DNA from: Streptomyces laurentii
GTDB taxonomy: Bacteria; Actinomycetota; Actinomycetes; Streptomycetales; Streptomycetaceae
Length of the DNA stretch: 64,000 nucleotides
NCBI GenBank assembly: GCA_002355495.1
Contig: AP017424.1
Coordinates: 5,273,501 to 5,337,500, forward strand
Reading direction: 5' to 3'
The notes beneath the pieces were generated by a model, which saw only the letters and a program-made list of their open reading frames with translations, made no database searches and was not told the DNA's origin. Made by a program: the position numbers and the translations under genes. Positions 43,369 to 50,789 of this stretch are shown here, piece after piece (the stretch's first letter is position 1; each line of letters opens with the position of its first letter).

Positions 43369-43531
43369 CCCACCAGTGTCCGTCAGCGGCCGGCGGGCGG
43401 CGGATGCGCGGTGGGCCGGAGCGGTGTGGGGCCGCGGGGAACGGGGTGAAGCCAGGACGGGCCGGAGTGGGACGGCCCGGAGCGAGACGGGGCGGAGCGG
43501 AGCGAGACGGGCGGCGCCGGGGCCATGCGGG

Positions 43532-44254
43532 TCAGAGCAGGTGCGCGGCCTGGTTCACCAGCGGGACGACGTTCCGGGCCAGCCGGCCCACCGGACCGGC
43601 CGCCCGTTCCCGCGCGAGGAGCTTCGCCACCGCCGCGGCCGTCTCCGCGTCGTGCGCCGCGGTCGCCGCGAGCAGCGCCACCAGATGGTCCACCAGCCAG
43701 TCCCGGAGCTCCGCGGCCGGCGGCTGCTCGCCCTCGTCGAGCCAGATCAGGGAGGCCGCCTCGACCGCCGCGATCCACGTCCGGACCATCATCCCGAAGC
43801 GCGGGCCGGGCCGCTCCACCCCCAGGTGGAACAGGATCTGCCCGGCCGCCGCCCGGCGCACCTCGTCCACGATGGCGTCGGTGCGCGAGGTCTCGGCGAC
43901 GCTGCCGCCGCGCAGCAGGGCGGCGAACCCGGCGCCGTGATCGCTCACGAACGCCAGATAGCGGTCCAGGACCCGGGCGAGGCGCTCGGTCGGCGGGCCG
44001 GCCGGCGGTTCGGTGAGGCAGTCCACCAGCGCGTCGGCCGACGAGCGGAGCGCCGCCTCGTACAACTGCTGCTTGCCGCCCTGGAAGTAGCGGTAGACGA
44101 GCGGGCGGGAGACCCCCGCGGCCTCGGCGACGTCGTCGAGCGACACGTCCTCCGGCGCCCGGTGCGCGAAGAGCGTCTGGGCCGCGTCGAGCAGCTGCTG
44201 CCGCCGCTCGTCGACGCTGAGACGGCGGTACGCGGGCGAGGCGGGACTCGTCAT
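43532..44254 (-). CDS. TetR/AcrR-family transcriptional regulator
   Basis: A 240-residue TetR protein. The HTH is at about residues 12-60 (RRQQLLDAAQTLF, SLDDVAEAAGVSRPLVYRYF) with a helical ligand-binding domain beyond. The ATG is at 44254. It lies 172 bp downstream of an AurF-like oxygenase gene on the same strand and may control it and the divergent ferritin-like gene through the GTTGA...TCAAC dyad at 45561; that link is inference. Confidence 0.94.
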   Translation of the reverse strand: MTSPASPAYRRLSVDERRQQLLDAAQTLFAHRAPEDVSLDDVAEAAGVSRPLVYRYFQGGKQQLYEAALRSSADALVDCLTEPPAGPPTERLARVLDRYLAFVSDHGAGFAALLRGGSVAETSRTDAIVDEVRRAAAGQILFHLGVERPGPRFGMMVRTWIAAVEAASLIWLDEGEQPPAAELRDWLVDHLVALLAATAAHDAETAAAVAKLLARERAAGPVGRLARNVVPLVNQAAHLL

Positions 44255-44425
44255 GCCCCGCAGCGTAACCCGCGCCCGGGCGGCCGGAACCGGCGCCGTC
44301 CGACCCTCGTCCGGTCCGCCGTCCGACCATCCTCCGATCCACCGCCCGGCAGCCTGAGGGAACGCTCGTGGCGCCCCCCGACGCCCGAACGTCCCCCGTG
44401 CGGCGGCCTTGTCCCGTGGTGTCCG

Positions 44426-45370
44426 TCAGGCCAGCAGGCCCGACGCCTTCCACATCCGCCGGCCCGCGCCCCGCAGCACCCCGACGTCGTCCAGGAAGTC
44501 CGTCAGCCGCTTCGCGCCCGACTGCATCACCTCGCGCCGGTGCCCGCTCGCCCGCACCTGGGCCACGGCCTCGCGGCGGTCGAGGCCGACGTTCTCGTAC
44601 ACCGCGGGATTGATGAAGCAGACGGAGAACACCCGCGCGGCCTCGCCGCAGCTCAGCCGGGTCAACTCCCGTTCCCAGCGCGGCGCCGTGATCATCTGGC
44701 GGCGCAACTCCTCGCGCGCGTACCGGACATGGCGCGCCTCCTCGACCACGTGGATGCGCGTCACGCCGCGCACCAGCGGCTGGATCCGCTCGTCCGGGAA
44801 GGTCAACCGCTGCATCCAGTCCAGGATTTCCTCGCCGAGCAGGGTCGCGGCGAACGAACCGGGCGTGGTGGACACGGTCTTCAGGACCCGGGCGAGGTTG
44901 TGGTACATCCGCGGCACCGGGTACTCCGGCGACCCGCCGCGCCGGATCAGCCGGGCGAACATCATCGAGTGCCGGCACTCGTCGGCGATCTCGGTGAGGG
45001 CGTAGCGGACGTGGTCGCTGGTGAGCGGCTTGTCGTAGATGTGCCGGACCAGCAGCTGCATGAGGATGATCTCGAACCAGATGCCCAGCGAGGCGAGCGA
45101 GGCGGCCTCGTGGCGGGAGAGGTCGATCCGCTGCTCCTCGGACATCCGCCGCCACAGCGGGGTGTCGTAGAGCGAGACCAGCTCCGGCGGCCAGAACCAC
45201 TTGCCGTCCTCGAACGGGACCTCCCAGTCGAGTTCGGTGTCGGGGTCGAAGGAGTGCTTGAGGGAGGACTCCAGGAGCCGCCGCGCGACCTGTTCGCGGT
45301 CGCGCAGCGGACCGAGGGTGTCGGTGAGGAGGCTGAAGTCGGGCTCGGTGAGAAGACGGGCACGGGCCAT
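44426..45370 (-). CDS. AurF-like diiron oxygenase
   Basis: A 314-residue all-helical protein of the AurF (p-aminobenzoate N-oxygenase-like) family. Iron ligands are visible as Glu in SLGIWFEIILMQ, the EIADECRHSMMFARLI helix (Glu/His), LLGEEILDWMQR, and VVEEARHVRYAREEL. The start is uncertain. ATG 45370 has GAGGTG 10 nt upstream and gives MARARLLTEPDF. In-frame GTGs at 45499 and 45508 follow TATAAG and AAGAGGTG and would add an Arg-Ser repeat tail encoded by GGGATC hexamers (45403-45444). The substrate is unknown. It is divergent from another diiron gene. Confidence 0.88.
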   Translation of the reverse strand: MARARLLTEPDFSLLTDTLGPLRDREQVARRLLESSLKHSFDPDTELDWEVPFEDGKWFWPPELVSLYDTPLWRRMSEEQRIDLSRHEAASLASLGIWFEIILMQLLVRHIYDKPLTSDHVRYALTEIADECRHSMMFARLIRRGGSPEYPVPRMYHNLARVLKTVSTTPGSFAATLLGEEILDWMQRLTFPDERIQPLVRGVTRIHVVEEARHVRYAREELRRQMITAPRWERELTRLSCGEAARVFSVCFINPAVYENVGLDRREAVAQVRASGHRREVMQSGAKRLTDFLDDVGVLRGAGRRMWKASGLLA

Positions 45371-45402
45371 GGCGGGAGGCACCTCGCGCTGGAGTCGTCG
45401 AC

Positions 45403-45444
45403 GGGATCGGGATCGGGATCGGGATCGGGGGCGGGATCGGGGGC
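45403..45444. repeat. GGGATC hexanucleotide repeat in the AurF-like leader
   Basis: Four exact GGGATC units are followed by alternating GGGGGC and GGGATC units. They lie between the two possible starts of the AurF-like gene, either in its leader or encoding an Arg-Ser run. Confidence 0.88.
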
Positions 45445-45560
45445 GGACATGGTGGGCGGGACAACCGCCGTACCGGCAAAGCAAGTTACCGGCGGTCACA
45501 GTCGTCACCTCTTATAGGACTCCCCGTCGGCAAACGTCGTCAATCCCTTGCGCGGGACTT

Positions 45561-45581
45561 GTTGACGCGGCGTCTATCAAC
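45561..45581 (+). promoter_or_regulatory. Inverted repeat in the divergent diiron promoter region
   Basis: GTTGA-N11-TCAAC lies 51 nt before the ferritin-like start, in the 261-bp gap shared with the AurF-like gene. Short arms with a wide spacer would suit a TetR dimer. Confidence 0.45.
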
Positions 45582-45631
45582 GTGTGAGCCTCGGGGAGAA
45601 CGCGCCGCAAGGCCGCCGGAAGGAGCCGTCC

Positions 45632-46747
45632 GTGTCGTCCACACACGATCGAGCCGCACAGGCCCCGCGGAGCGGGGAACCGGCCTGGCAGGTGCCGGCC
45701 TCCGGCGCGGCCCGCTTCACCTGGACCTACGACGAAGGCCGCGACCGTCTCCTCGCCCTCTACCAGAAGGGCAAGGACAAACAGTGGGACGGCGTCCGGC
45801 GCATCGACTGGGACCTGGAGGTCGACCCGTACGACCCGCTCGGCAGCCCCGACGAGGTCAACCCCCTCCACGGCAGCCGCCATTGGGCGAAGCTGACCGA
45901 GAAGGACAAGGCCGACATGCGCCGGCACTACGCCTCCTGGCAGTTCAGCCAGTTCCTGCACGGCGAGCAGGGCGCGATGATCTGCGCGGCCCGGATCGTC
46001 GAGTCCGCGCCCGACCTGGACGCGAAGTTCTACTCCGCCACCCAGACCATGGACGAGGCCCGGCACGCCGAGATCTACGCCCGCTTCCTGCACGAGAAGG
46101 TCGGGATGCTCTACCCGATCAACGACAGCCTCCAGGGCCTGCTCGGCGACACCCTGCGCGACTCCCGCTGGGACATGCCCTACCTCGGCATGCAGGTGCT
46201 CATCGAGGGACTCGCGCTCGCCGCCTTCGGCATGATCCGCGACACCACCGACAAGCCGCTGCCGAAGCAGATCCTCGCGTACGTGATGCAGGACGAGGCC
46301 CGTCACGTCGCCTTCGGCCGGATGGCGCTGCGCGACTACTACCGCCAGCTCGGCGAGGCCGAACTGCGCGAGCGCGAGGAGTTCGTCATCGAGGGCTGCT
46401 ATCTGATGCGCGACCGGCTGCGCGGCGTCGAGGTCCTGGAGAACTTCGGCGTCCCGAAGCGGGAGGCCGTCGAACTGAGCGAACAGAGCGACTTCCTGCA
46501 CCTGTTCCGCAAGCTCCTCTTCAGCCGGATCGTGCCCTGCGTCAAGGACATCGGCCTGTGGGGCGAGCGCCTCCAGAAGGCCTACCTCGACATGGGCGTC
46601 TTCGACCTCGGCGACTCCAACCTCGACCTGCTCATGACCCAGGACGAGGAGATCGCCGACGCCCTCGACCGCGAGCGCTTCGCGCGGGAGGAGCGGGAGC
46701 GTGTCGCCGAGGTCCACGAGGCCGTCGCCCAGGGCGAAGCCCCGTAA
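45632..46747 (+). CDS. Ferritin-like (ribonucleotide-reductase-R2-like) diiron protein
   Basis: A 371-residue helical protein with two ExxH diiron pairs (TMDEARHAEIYARF and MQDEARHVAFGRMAL) plus Glu in FLHGEQGAMIC and QVLIEGLALAAF. This is the full four-helix-bundle carboxylate set of R2-like oxidases. The C-terminus is Glu/Arg-rich. GTG 45632 is chosen because AAGGAG stands 6 nt upstream; an upstream in-frame GTG at 45584 lacks a site. Its reaction is unknown, though an oxidase or oxygenase role fits better than iron storage given its length. It faces the AurF-like gene. Confidence 0.88.
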   Translation: MSSTHDRAAQAPRSGEPAWQVPASGAARFTWTYDEGRDRLLALYQKGKDKQWDGVRRIDWDLEVDPYDPLGSPDEVNPLHGSRHWAKLTEKDKADMRRHYASWQFSQFLHGEQGAMICAARIVESAPDLDAKFYSATQTMDEARHAEIYARFLHEKVGMLYPINDSLQGLLGDTLRDSRWDMPYLGMQVLIEGLALAAFGMIRDTTDKPLPKQILAYVMQDEARHVAFGRMALRDYYRQLGEAELREREEFVIEGCYLMRDRLRGVEVLENFGVPKREAVELSEQSDFLHLFRKLLFSRIVPCVKDIGLWGERLQKAYLDMGVFDLGDSNLDLLMTQDEEIADALDRERFAREERERVAEVHEAVAQGEAP

Positions 46748-46761
46748 AGCTTCGTCCAGAA

Positions 46762-46791
46762 GGCCGGCGGCCCGACGGACGACCGCCGGCC
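46762..46791 (+). terminator. Terminator after the ferritin-like gene
   Basis: GGCCGGCGG and CCGCCGGCC form a 9-bp stem with a 12-nt loop, 15 nt after the stop codon. Confidence 0.85.
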
Positions 46792-46840
46792 GTCAGGGGC
46801 AGTCGGCCACCGGGGCGGGCGGACAGGGGGCGAAGGACGA

Positions 46841-47194
46841 TCAGTCGGTGGCCTTGGGGTGCCCGGTGCCCGCGTGGGTGATCCAGGCGGTGCGGTTGAC
46901 GTCGTCGACGAGGTACCAGATGCGGCCGCCGCTGGTGACCTCGTACTGCCAGCGTTCCAGCGCCTGCCCCTTCCAGAGGGCGGAGCCGAGTGTGCCCTTG
47001 AGGCGGTGATGGCGCGCGGGGTCATCGGTGGCCCGGGGTGTGGACCGGATCTTGTCGAAGGCGCGACGGAGGTTCCCCGCCGCGTGACGGGACAACTGGT
47101 CCCGGCCGTTGGCGGCCTCGGTGGTGGCGAACCGCAGGTCGTATTCGTCGCCGACCGCGGGTGGGGCCGCTCGGTCACCGCGCTTGGGGCTCAC
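46841..47194 (-). CDS. Putative RelE-like toxin of a toxin-antitoxin pair
   Basis: A 117-residue basic protein with helix LSRHAAGNLRRAFDKIRSTP, then strands LKGTLGSALWKGQALERWQY, YEVTSGGRIWYLVDD and TAWITHAGTGHPK. This is the compact helix-plus-sheet layout of RelE/ParE-type mRNA interferases, with Lys, Arg and Tyr at plausible active-site spots. The GTG at 47194 overlaps the stop of the upstream gene by 4 nt, the common antitoxin-first arrangement. Assignment rests on size, fold pattern and context only. Confidence 0.68.
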   Translation of the reverse strand: MSPKRGDRAAPPAVGDEYDLRFATTEAANGRDQLSRHAAGNLRRAFDKIRSTPRATDDPARHHRLKGTLGSALWKGQALERWQYEVTSGGRIWYLVDDVNRTAWITHAGTGHPKATD

Positions 47195-47670
47195 CCCGTG
47201 GTCTCTTCCGCGGGCGTGGGGACAGGGCCGAGATCGCCCTCGGGCTCGCGGGTGACGATGGCGTGCAGGGCCGGGTCGGCATGGATCTCGGCGCTGTGCC
47301 GCCACTGGGCCAGGAGCAAGGCGATGGGGGCCAGATTCTCCAGCGCGGCGGCTCCGCGGGCGGTCTCCACCAGTTCACCGAGCATCGCCTCGACGTCCTC
47401 CTCGGGGAGGAAGACCGACCAGGGCAGGGCGTCGGGCAGGACCTGGCGCAGAGCGGTGGTGTTCTCGGTGCGGACCAGCCCGGCGAGCAGGCGCGCGGTG
47501 AAGTCGACCACGGTGGAGTCCTGCTCCAGCTGGTCGGCGCGAATGAGCGCGAGGTCGCTCGCGTCGCGCCGGCGCAGACGCAGGGCGCGGACCGCGTCCA
47601 GGCGCCGGGCGGTGGCGGCGGGATGGTGGAGCAGCTCGCTGAAGGGCACATCCTCGTAGGCCGTCGACAT
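47191..47670 (-). CDS. Putative Phd-like antitoxin
   Basis: A 159-residue acidic protein. The start YEDVPFSELLHHPAATARRL is followed by DAVRALRLRRRDASDLALIR, which mirrors the Phd/YefM pattern of an N-terminal DNA-binding fold with a short hairpin. A helical, toxin-neutralising C-terminus follows. It is longer than a classical Phd. It is first in a two-gene unit overlapping the RelE-like gene. The upstream gap to the PBP2 stop is only 68 bp and must hold the promoter. Confidence 0.65.
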   Translation of the reverse strand: MSTAYEDVPFSELLHHPAATARRLDAVRALRLRRRDASDLALIRADQLEQDSTVVDFTARLLAGLVRTENTTALRQVLPDALPWSVFLPEEDVEAMLGELVETARGAAALENLAPIALLLAQWRHSAEIHADPALHAIVTREPEGDLGPVPTPAEETTG

Positions 47671-47738
47671 GACATCCACAGTAGCTCGGATGTCCTGCCC
47701 CGGACAGCGGATCGCGCACGCTCTCCGTCTCCTATCGG

Positions 47739-49214
47739 CTACCCCCGCTCCTCCGCCTCCAGCCGCAACGCCTCCTCCACCACCGACTTCGCGATCGGGG
47801 CCGCGTTGCCGCCGCCGCTGATGTCCGTGCGGTCGGCGTCCGCGTCCTCGACGACGACGGCGACCGCCACCGCCGGCTGGAGGGTGTCCGGGGCCTGGGC
47901 CCAGGCGATGAACCAGGCGTACGGTGTGCCGGTGTTGCCCAGGCCGTGCTGGGCCGTGCCGGTCTTGCCGCCGACCCGGGCGTCGGGGATGGCCGCGTTC
48001 GTGCCGGTGCCGTCCTCGACCGCGCGCACCATCAGCTCCCGCAGCCGCCGCGCGGTCGACGGGCTCATGGCCTGGCGGTAGCCGCGCCGCGCGGTCGTCG
48101 ACACCGTGCCGCCGCGCGCGGTCGTGGTGCGCTCGACCAGGTGCGGCTGGGCGATCTCGCCGTTGTTCGCGACCGCCGCGGCCACCATGGCCATCTGCAG
48201 CGGGGTGGCCGCCGTGTCGAACTGGCCGATCGACGACAGCGCCAGCTGGTCCGGGCTCATGGAGGTGTCGAAGTTCGACTTCGCCACCCACGACGGGATC
48301 CGCAGCCCCGGGTCGTCGAAGCCGAAGCCGCGCGCCGCGTCGACCATCCCCGTGAGTCCCACCTTCACCCCGAGTCCCGCCATCACCGTGTTGCAGGACC
48401 ACTGGATCGCGTACGCGAGGGACGCGTTCTCGCAGCCCGTCGCCTCGTTCGGGAGCACCTGGCGGGTGCCGGGCAGAACGAACGGGTCGGGGATCCCGGT
48501 CGGCGCGTCGACGTCCGTGACCACCCCCGCGTCCAGCGCCGCCGCGGCCGTCACGATCTTGAACGTGGAGCCCGGCGGGTACGTCTCCCGGATCGCCCGG
48601 TCCAGCATCGGCCGGGTCGGCGCCGCGTTCAGCCGCTGCCACGCCTGCGCGACCTCCGCGCCCGTCCCCGACAGCGTCCCCGGGTCGTACGACGGCGACG
48701 ACACCAGCGCCAGGATCCGCCCGCTCGACGGCTCGACCGCCACCACCGCGCCCCGCCGCCCCGCGAGCCCTCGGTAGGCGGCCTCCTGCATCCGGGCCCG
48801 GATCGTCGTGACCACGGTGCCGCCCGGCCGCCGCCCCCGGCTCAGGTCGTCCCACAGCGGCAGCGGCGCCAGCATCGGGTCGGTGCCGGAGAGGAGCGCG
48901 TCCTCGGTGTTCTCCAGGAGCGAGGTGCCGTACGTCTGGGAGGCGTAGCCGGTCACCGGCGCGTACAACGGGCCCTGTGTGTACGTCCGTTCGTACCGCA
49001 GTTGCTGGCCGCTGTCCCGGGAGCCGGTGACCGGACGCCCGTCCACCGTGATCGCGCCGCGCGGCTGGCCCCAGCGGGCGATGGCGATCCGCCGGTTGGC
49101 CGGGTTGTCGTCGTACGAGCCCGCCCGCACGACCATCACCCGCGCCGCGTTGACGAGCAGTGCCACCAGCAGGATCAGGCAGAACGCTGCGGCTCTGCGG
49201 ATGTAGCGGGTCAC
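47739..49214 (-). CDS. Penicillin-binding protein 2 type D,D-transpeptidase
   Basis: A 491-residue class B PBP. An N-terminal membrane anchor (FCLILLVALLVNAARVMVV) is followed by a dimerisation domain and a transpeptidase domain carrying PPGSTFKIV (active Ser and Lys), SCN in AIQWSCNTVM and KTG in VGGKTGTAQHG. It cross-links peptidoglycan during cell-wall synthesis. The GTG at 49214 overlaps the RodA/FtsW-type stop by 4 nt, so the glycosyltransferase and transpeptidase are made as a pair. Confidence 0.96.
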   Translation of the reverse strand: MTRYIRRAAAFCLILLVALLVNAARVMVVRAGSYDDNPANRRIAIARWGQPRGAITVDGRPVTGSRDSGQQLRYERTYTQGPLYAPVTGYASQTYGTSLLENTEDALLSGTDPMLAPLPLWDDLSRGRRPGGTVVTTIRARMQEAAYRGLAGRRGAVVAVEPSSGRILALVSSPSYDPGTLSGTGAEVAQAWQRLNAAPTRPMLDRAIRETYPPGSTFKIVTAAAALDAGVVTDVDAPTGIPDPFVLPGTRQVLPNEATGCENASLAYAIQWSCNTVMAGLGVKVGLTGMVDAARGFGFDDPGLRIPSWVAKSNFDTSMSPDQLALSSIGQFDTAATPLQMAMVAAAVANNGEIAQPHLVERTTTARGGTVSTTARRGYRQAMSPSTARRLRELMVRAVEDGTGTNAAIPDARVGGKTGTAQHGLGNTGTPYAWFIAWAQAPDTLQPAVAVAVVVEDADADRTDISGGGNAAPIAKSVVEEALRLEAEERG

Positions 49215-50610
49215 CGGGTGTCCTCCACGACAGGGGCGATGACCCCGGCGGCGGGCAGCTCCGGGTGCGGGGCGCGCGCCGAGTCCGAGACCCGGACGAG
49301 CAGGGCGACGATCACCCAGTTCGTGACGACCGACGAGCCGCCCTGCGCGAGGAACGGCATCGCCATGCCGGTGAGCGGGATCAGCCCCATCACCCCGCCC
49401 GCGATGACGAAGACCTGCAGCGCGAGGATCGACGACAGGCCGACGGCGAGCAGCCGGCCGAACGCGTCGCGCAGCGCGAGCCCGGCCCGGTAGCCGCGGC
49501 CGACGAGCAGCGCGTACAGCAGGAACACGGCCGTGAGCCCGACCAGTCCCAGCTCCTCGCCGACCGTGGCGAGGATGAAGTCGGACTTGGTGGCGAAGCC
49601 GATGAGGACGGAGTGGCCGAGGCCGAGGCCCGTGCCGAACATCCCGCCCGCCGCGAACGCGAACAGCGACTGCGCCAGCTGCCCCGGCCCCTGCCCCGCC
49701 CGGATCGACGCGAACGGGTCCAGCCAGTCCTGCACCCGCGAGTGCACATGCGGTTCGAGCGACCCGACGAGGAACGCGCCGGCCGCGGCGAGCAGCAGCC
49801 CGACCGCGATCCAGCCGGTGCGGCCGGTCGCCACGTACAGCATGATCACGAAGAGTCCGAAGAACAGCAGCGAGGTGCCCAGATCCCGTTCGAGGACCAG
49901 GACGCCGACGCTCACCAGCCAGATCGCCACGATCGGGCCGAGCACCCGGCCGGTGGGGAAACGGATCTTCCACACGGTGCGGCCGGTGTGCGCGAGCGCG
50001 GCGCGGTTGGCGGCCAGATACGCGGCGAAGAAGACGGCGAGCAGGATCTTCGCGAACTCGCCCGGCTGGAAGGAGAGTCCGCCCACCCGGATCCAGATCC
50101 GGGCCCCGTTCACGGCGGGGAAGAAGATCGGCAGGATCATCAGGCCGAGCGCGGCGGCCACCGACAGATACGCGTAGCGCTGGAGTGCGCGGTGGTCGCG
50201 GATCAGCAGGACGACCACGATGAACAGACCGACGCCCAGCGTCGACCACACCAGCTGGGTCGGCGCCGCCTGGTCGTCCGCGGTCTCCAGGTCGAGCCGG
50301 TAGATCAGGGCCAGGCCGAGGCCGTTGAGCAGGACGGCGATCGGCAGGAGCAGCGGATCGGCGTACGGGGCGCGCAGCCGGACCGCGACATGGGCGAGCA
50401 GGGCGAGGGCGCCGAGCCCGGCGCCGTAACGGGCGGCGTCCGGGGGACGGCGCCGCTGCGGGCGAGACCGACCTCCGCGTAGCCGAGCACCGAGATCAGG
50501 ACGGCGCCGACGAGGAGCGAGAACTCGACACCGCGGCGCCGGGGGACCCGCGCCCCGGGCGGGGGTGAGGGCGGGGGCGGGTCCGCGGGCTCGGTGCGCG
50601 GTGCGGTCAT
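49211..50610 (-). pseudogene. RodA/FtsW-family glycosyltransferase, frameshifted near the 5' end
   Basis: Two frames together make one SEDS protein of about 466 residues. The 5' part (50610 to about 50448) gives MTAPRTEP...VEFSLLVGAVLISVLGYAEV. The rest gives YADPLLLPIAVLLNGLGLAL, FFPAVNGARIWIRVGGLSFQ, PGEFAKILLAVFFAAYL and the C-terminal GSSVVTNWVIVALLVRV. The join falls in a run of five C on the minus strand (G at 50443-50447). One additional C would restore VPPDAARYGAGLG and an unbroken reading frame. This could be a sequencing error, a true mutation, or a phase-variable tract. The partner PBP2 gene is intact and overlaps the stop. Confidence 0.85.
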
Positions 50611-50700
50611 GGTCCGCAACGTAGCAAGCAGTAAGCCTTATGTCCCTTTTGTGTGACGGTGTGCCGCCAGGTGGCCGGGGTCGCGCCGCGGGACGGTGGG

Positions 50701-50733
50701 GGATGAGGGGGGATGAGGGGGGATGAGGGGGGA
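50701..50733. repeat. 10-bp tandem repeat upstream of the RodA/FtsW gene
   Basis: GGATGAGGGG is repeated three times, then decays into GGACGGG. It lies in the 179-bp gap between the HEAT-repeat gene 3' end and the RodA/FtsW start. Confidence 0.9.
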
Positions 50734-50789
50734 CGGGACTCAGGGGGTACGGAGTCCAGGCGTCGGGCGTCAGGCGTACGGGCCCCCGC

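Noticed and set aside
50305..50619. A separate 104-aa gene upstream of RodA/FtsW
   Set aside because: Its first half is the expected N-terminus of the SEDS protein and its second half is nonsense; it is the 5' fragment produced by the frameshift.
50701..50733. 10-bp tandem repeats considered as a CRISPR array
   Set aside because: Units are too short, contiguous and without spacers, and no cas gene is present.
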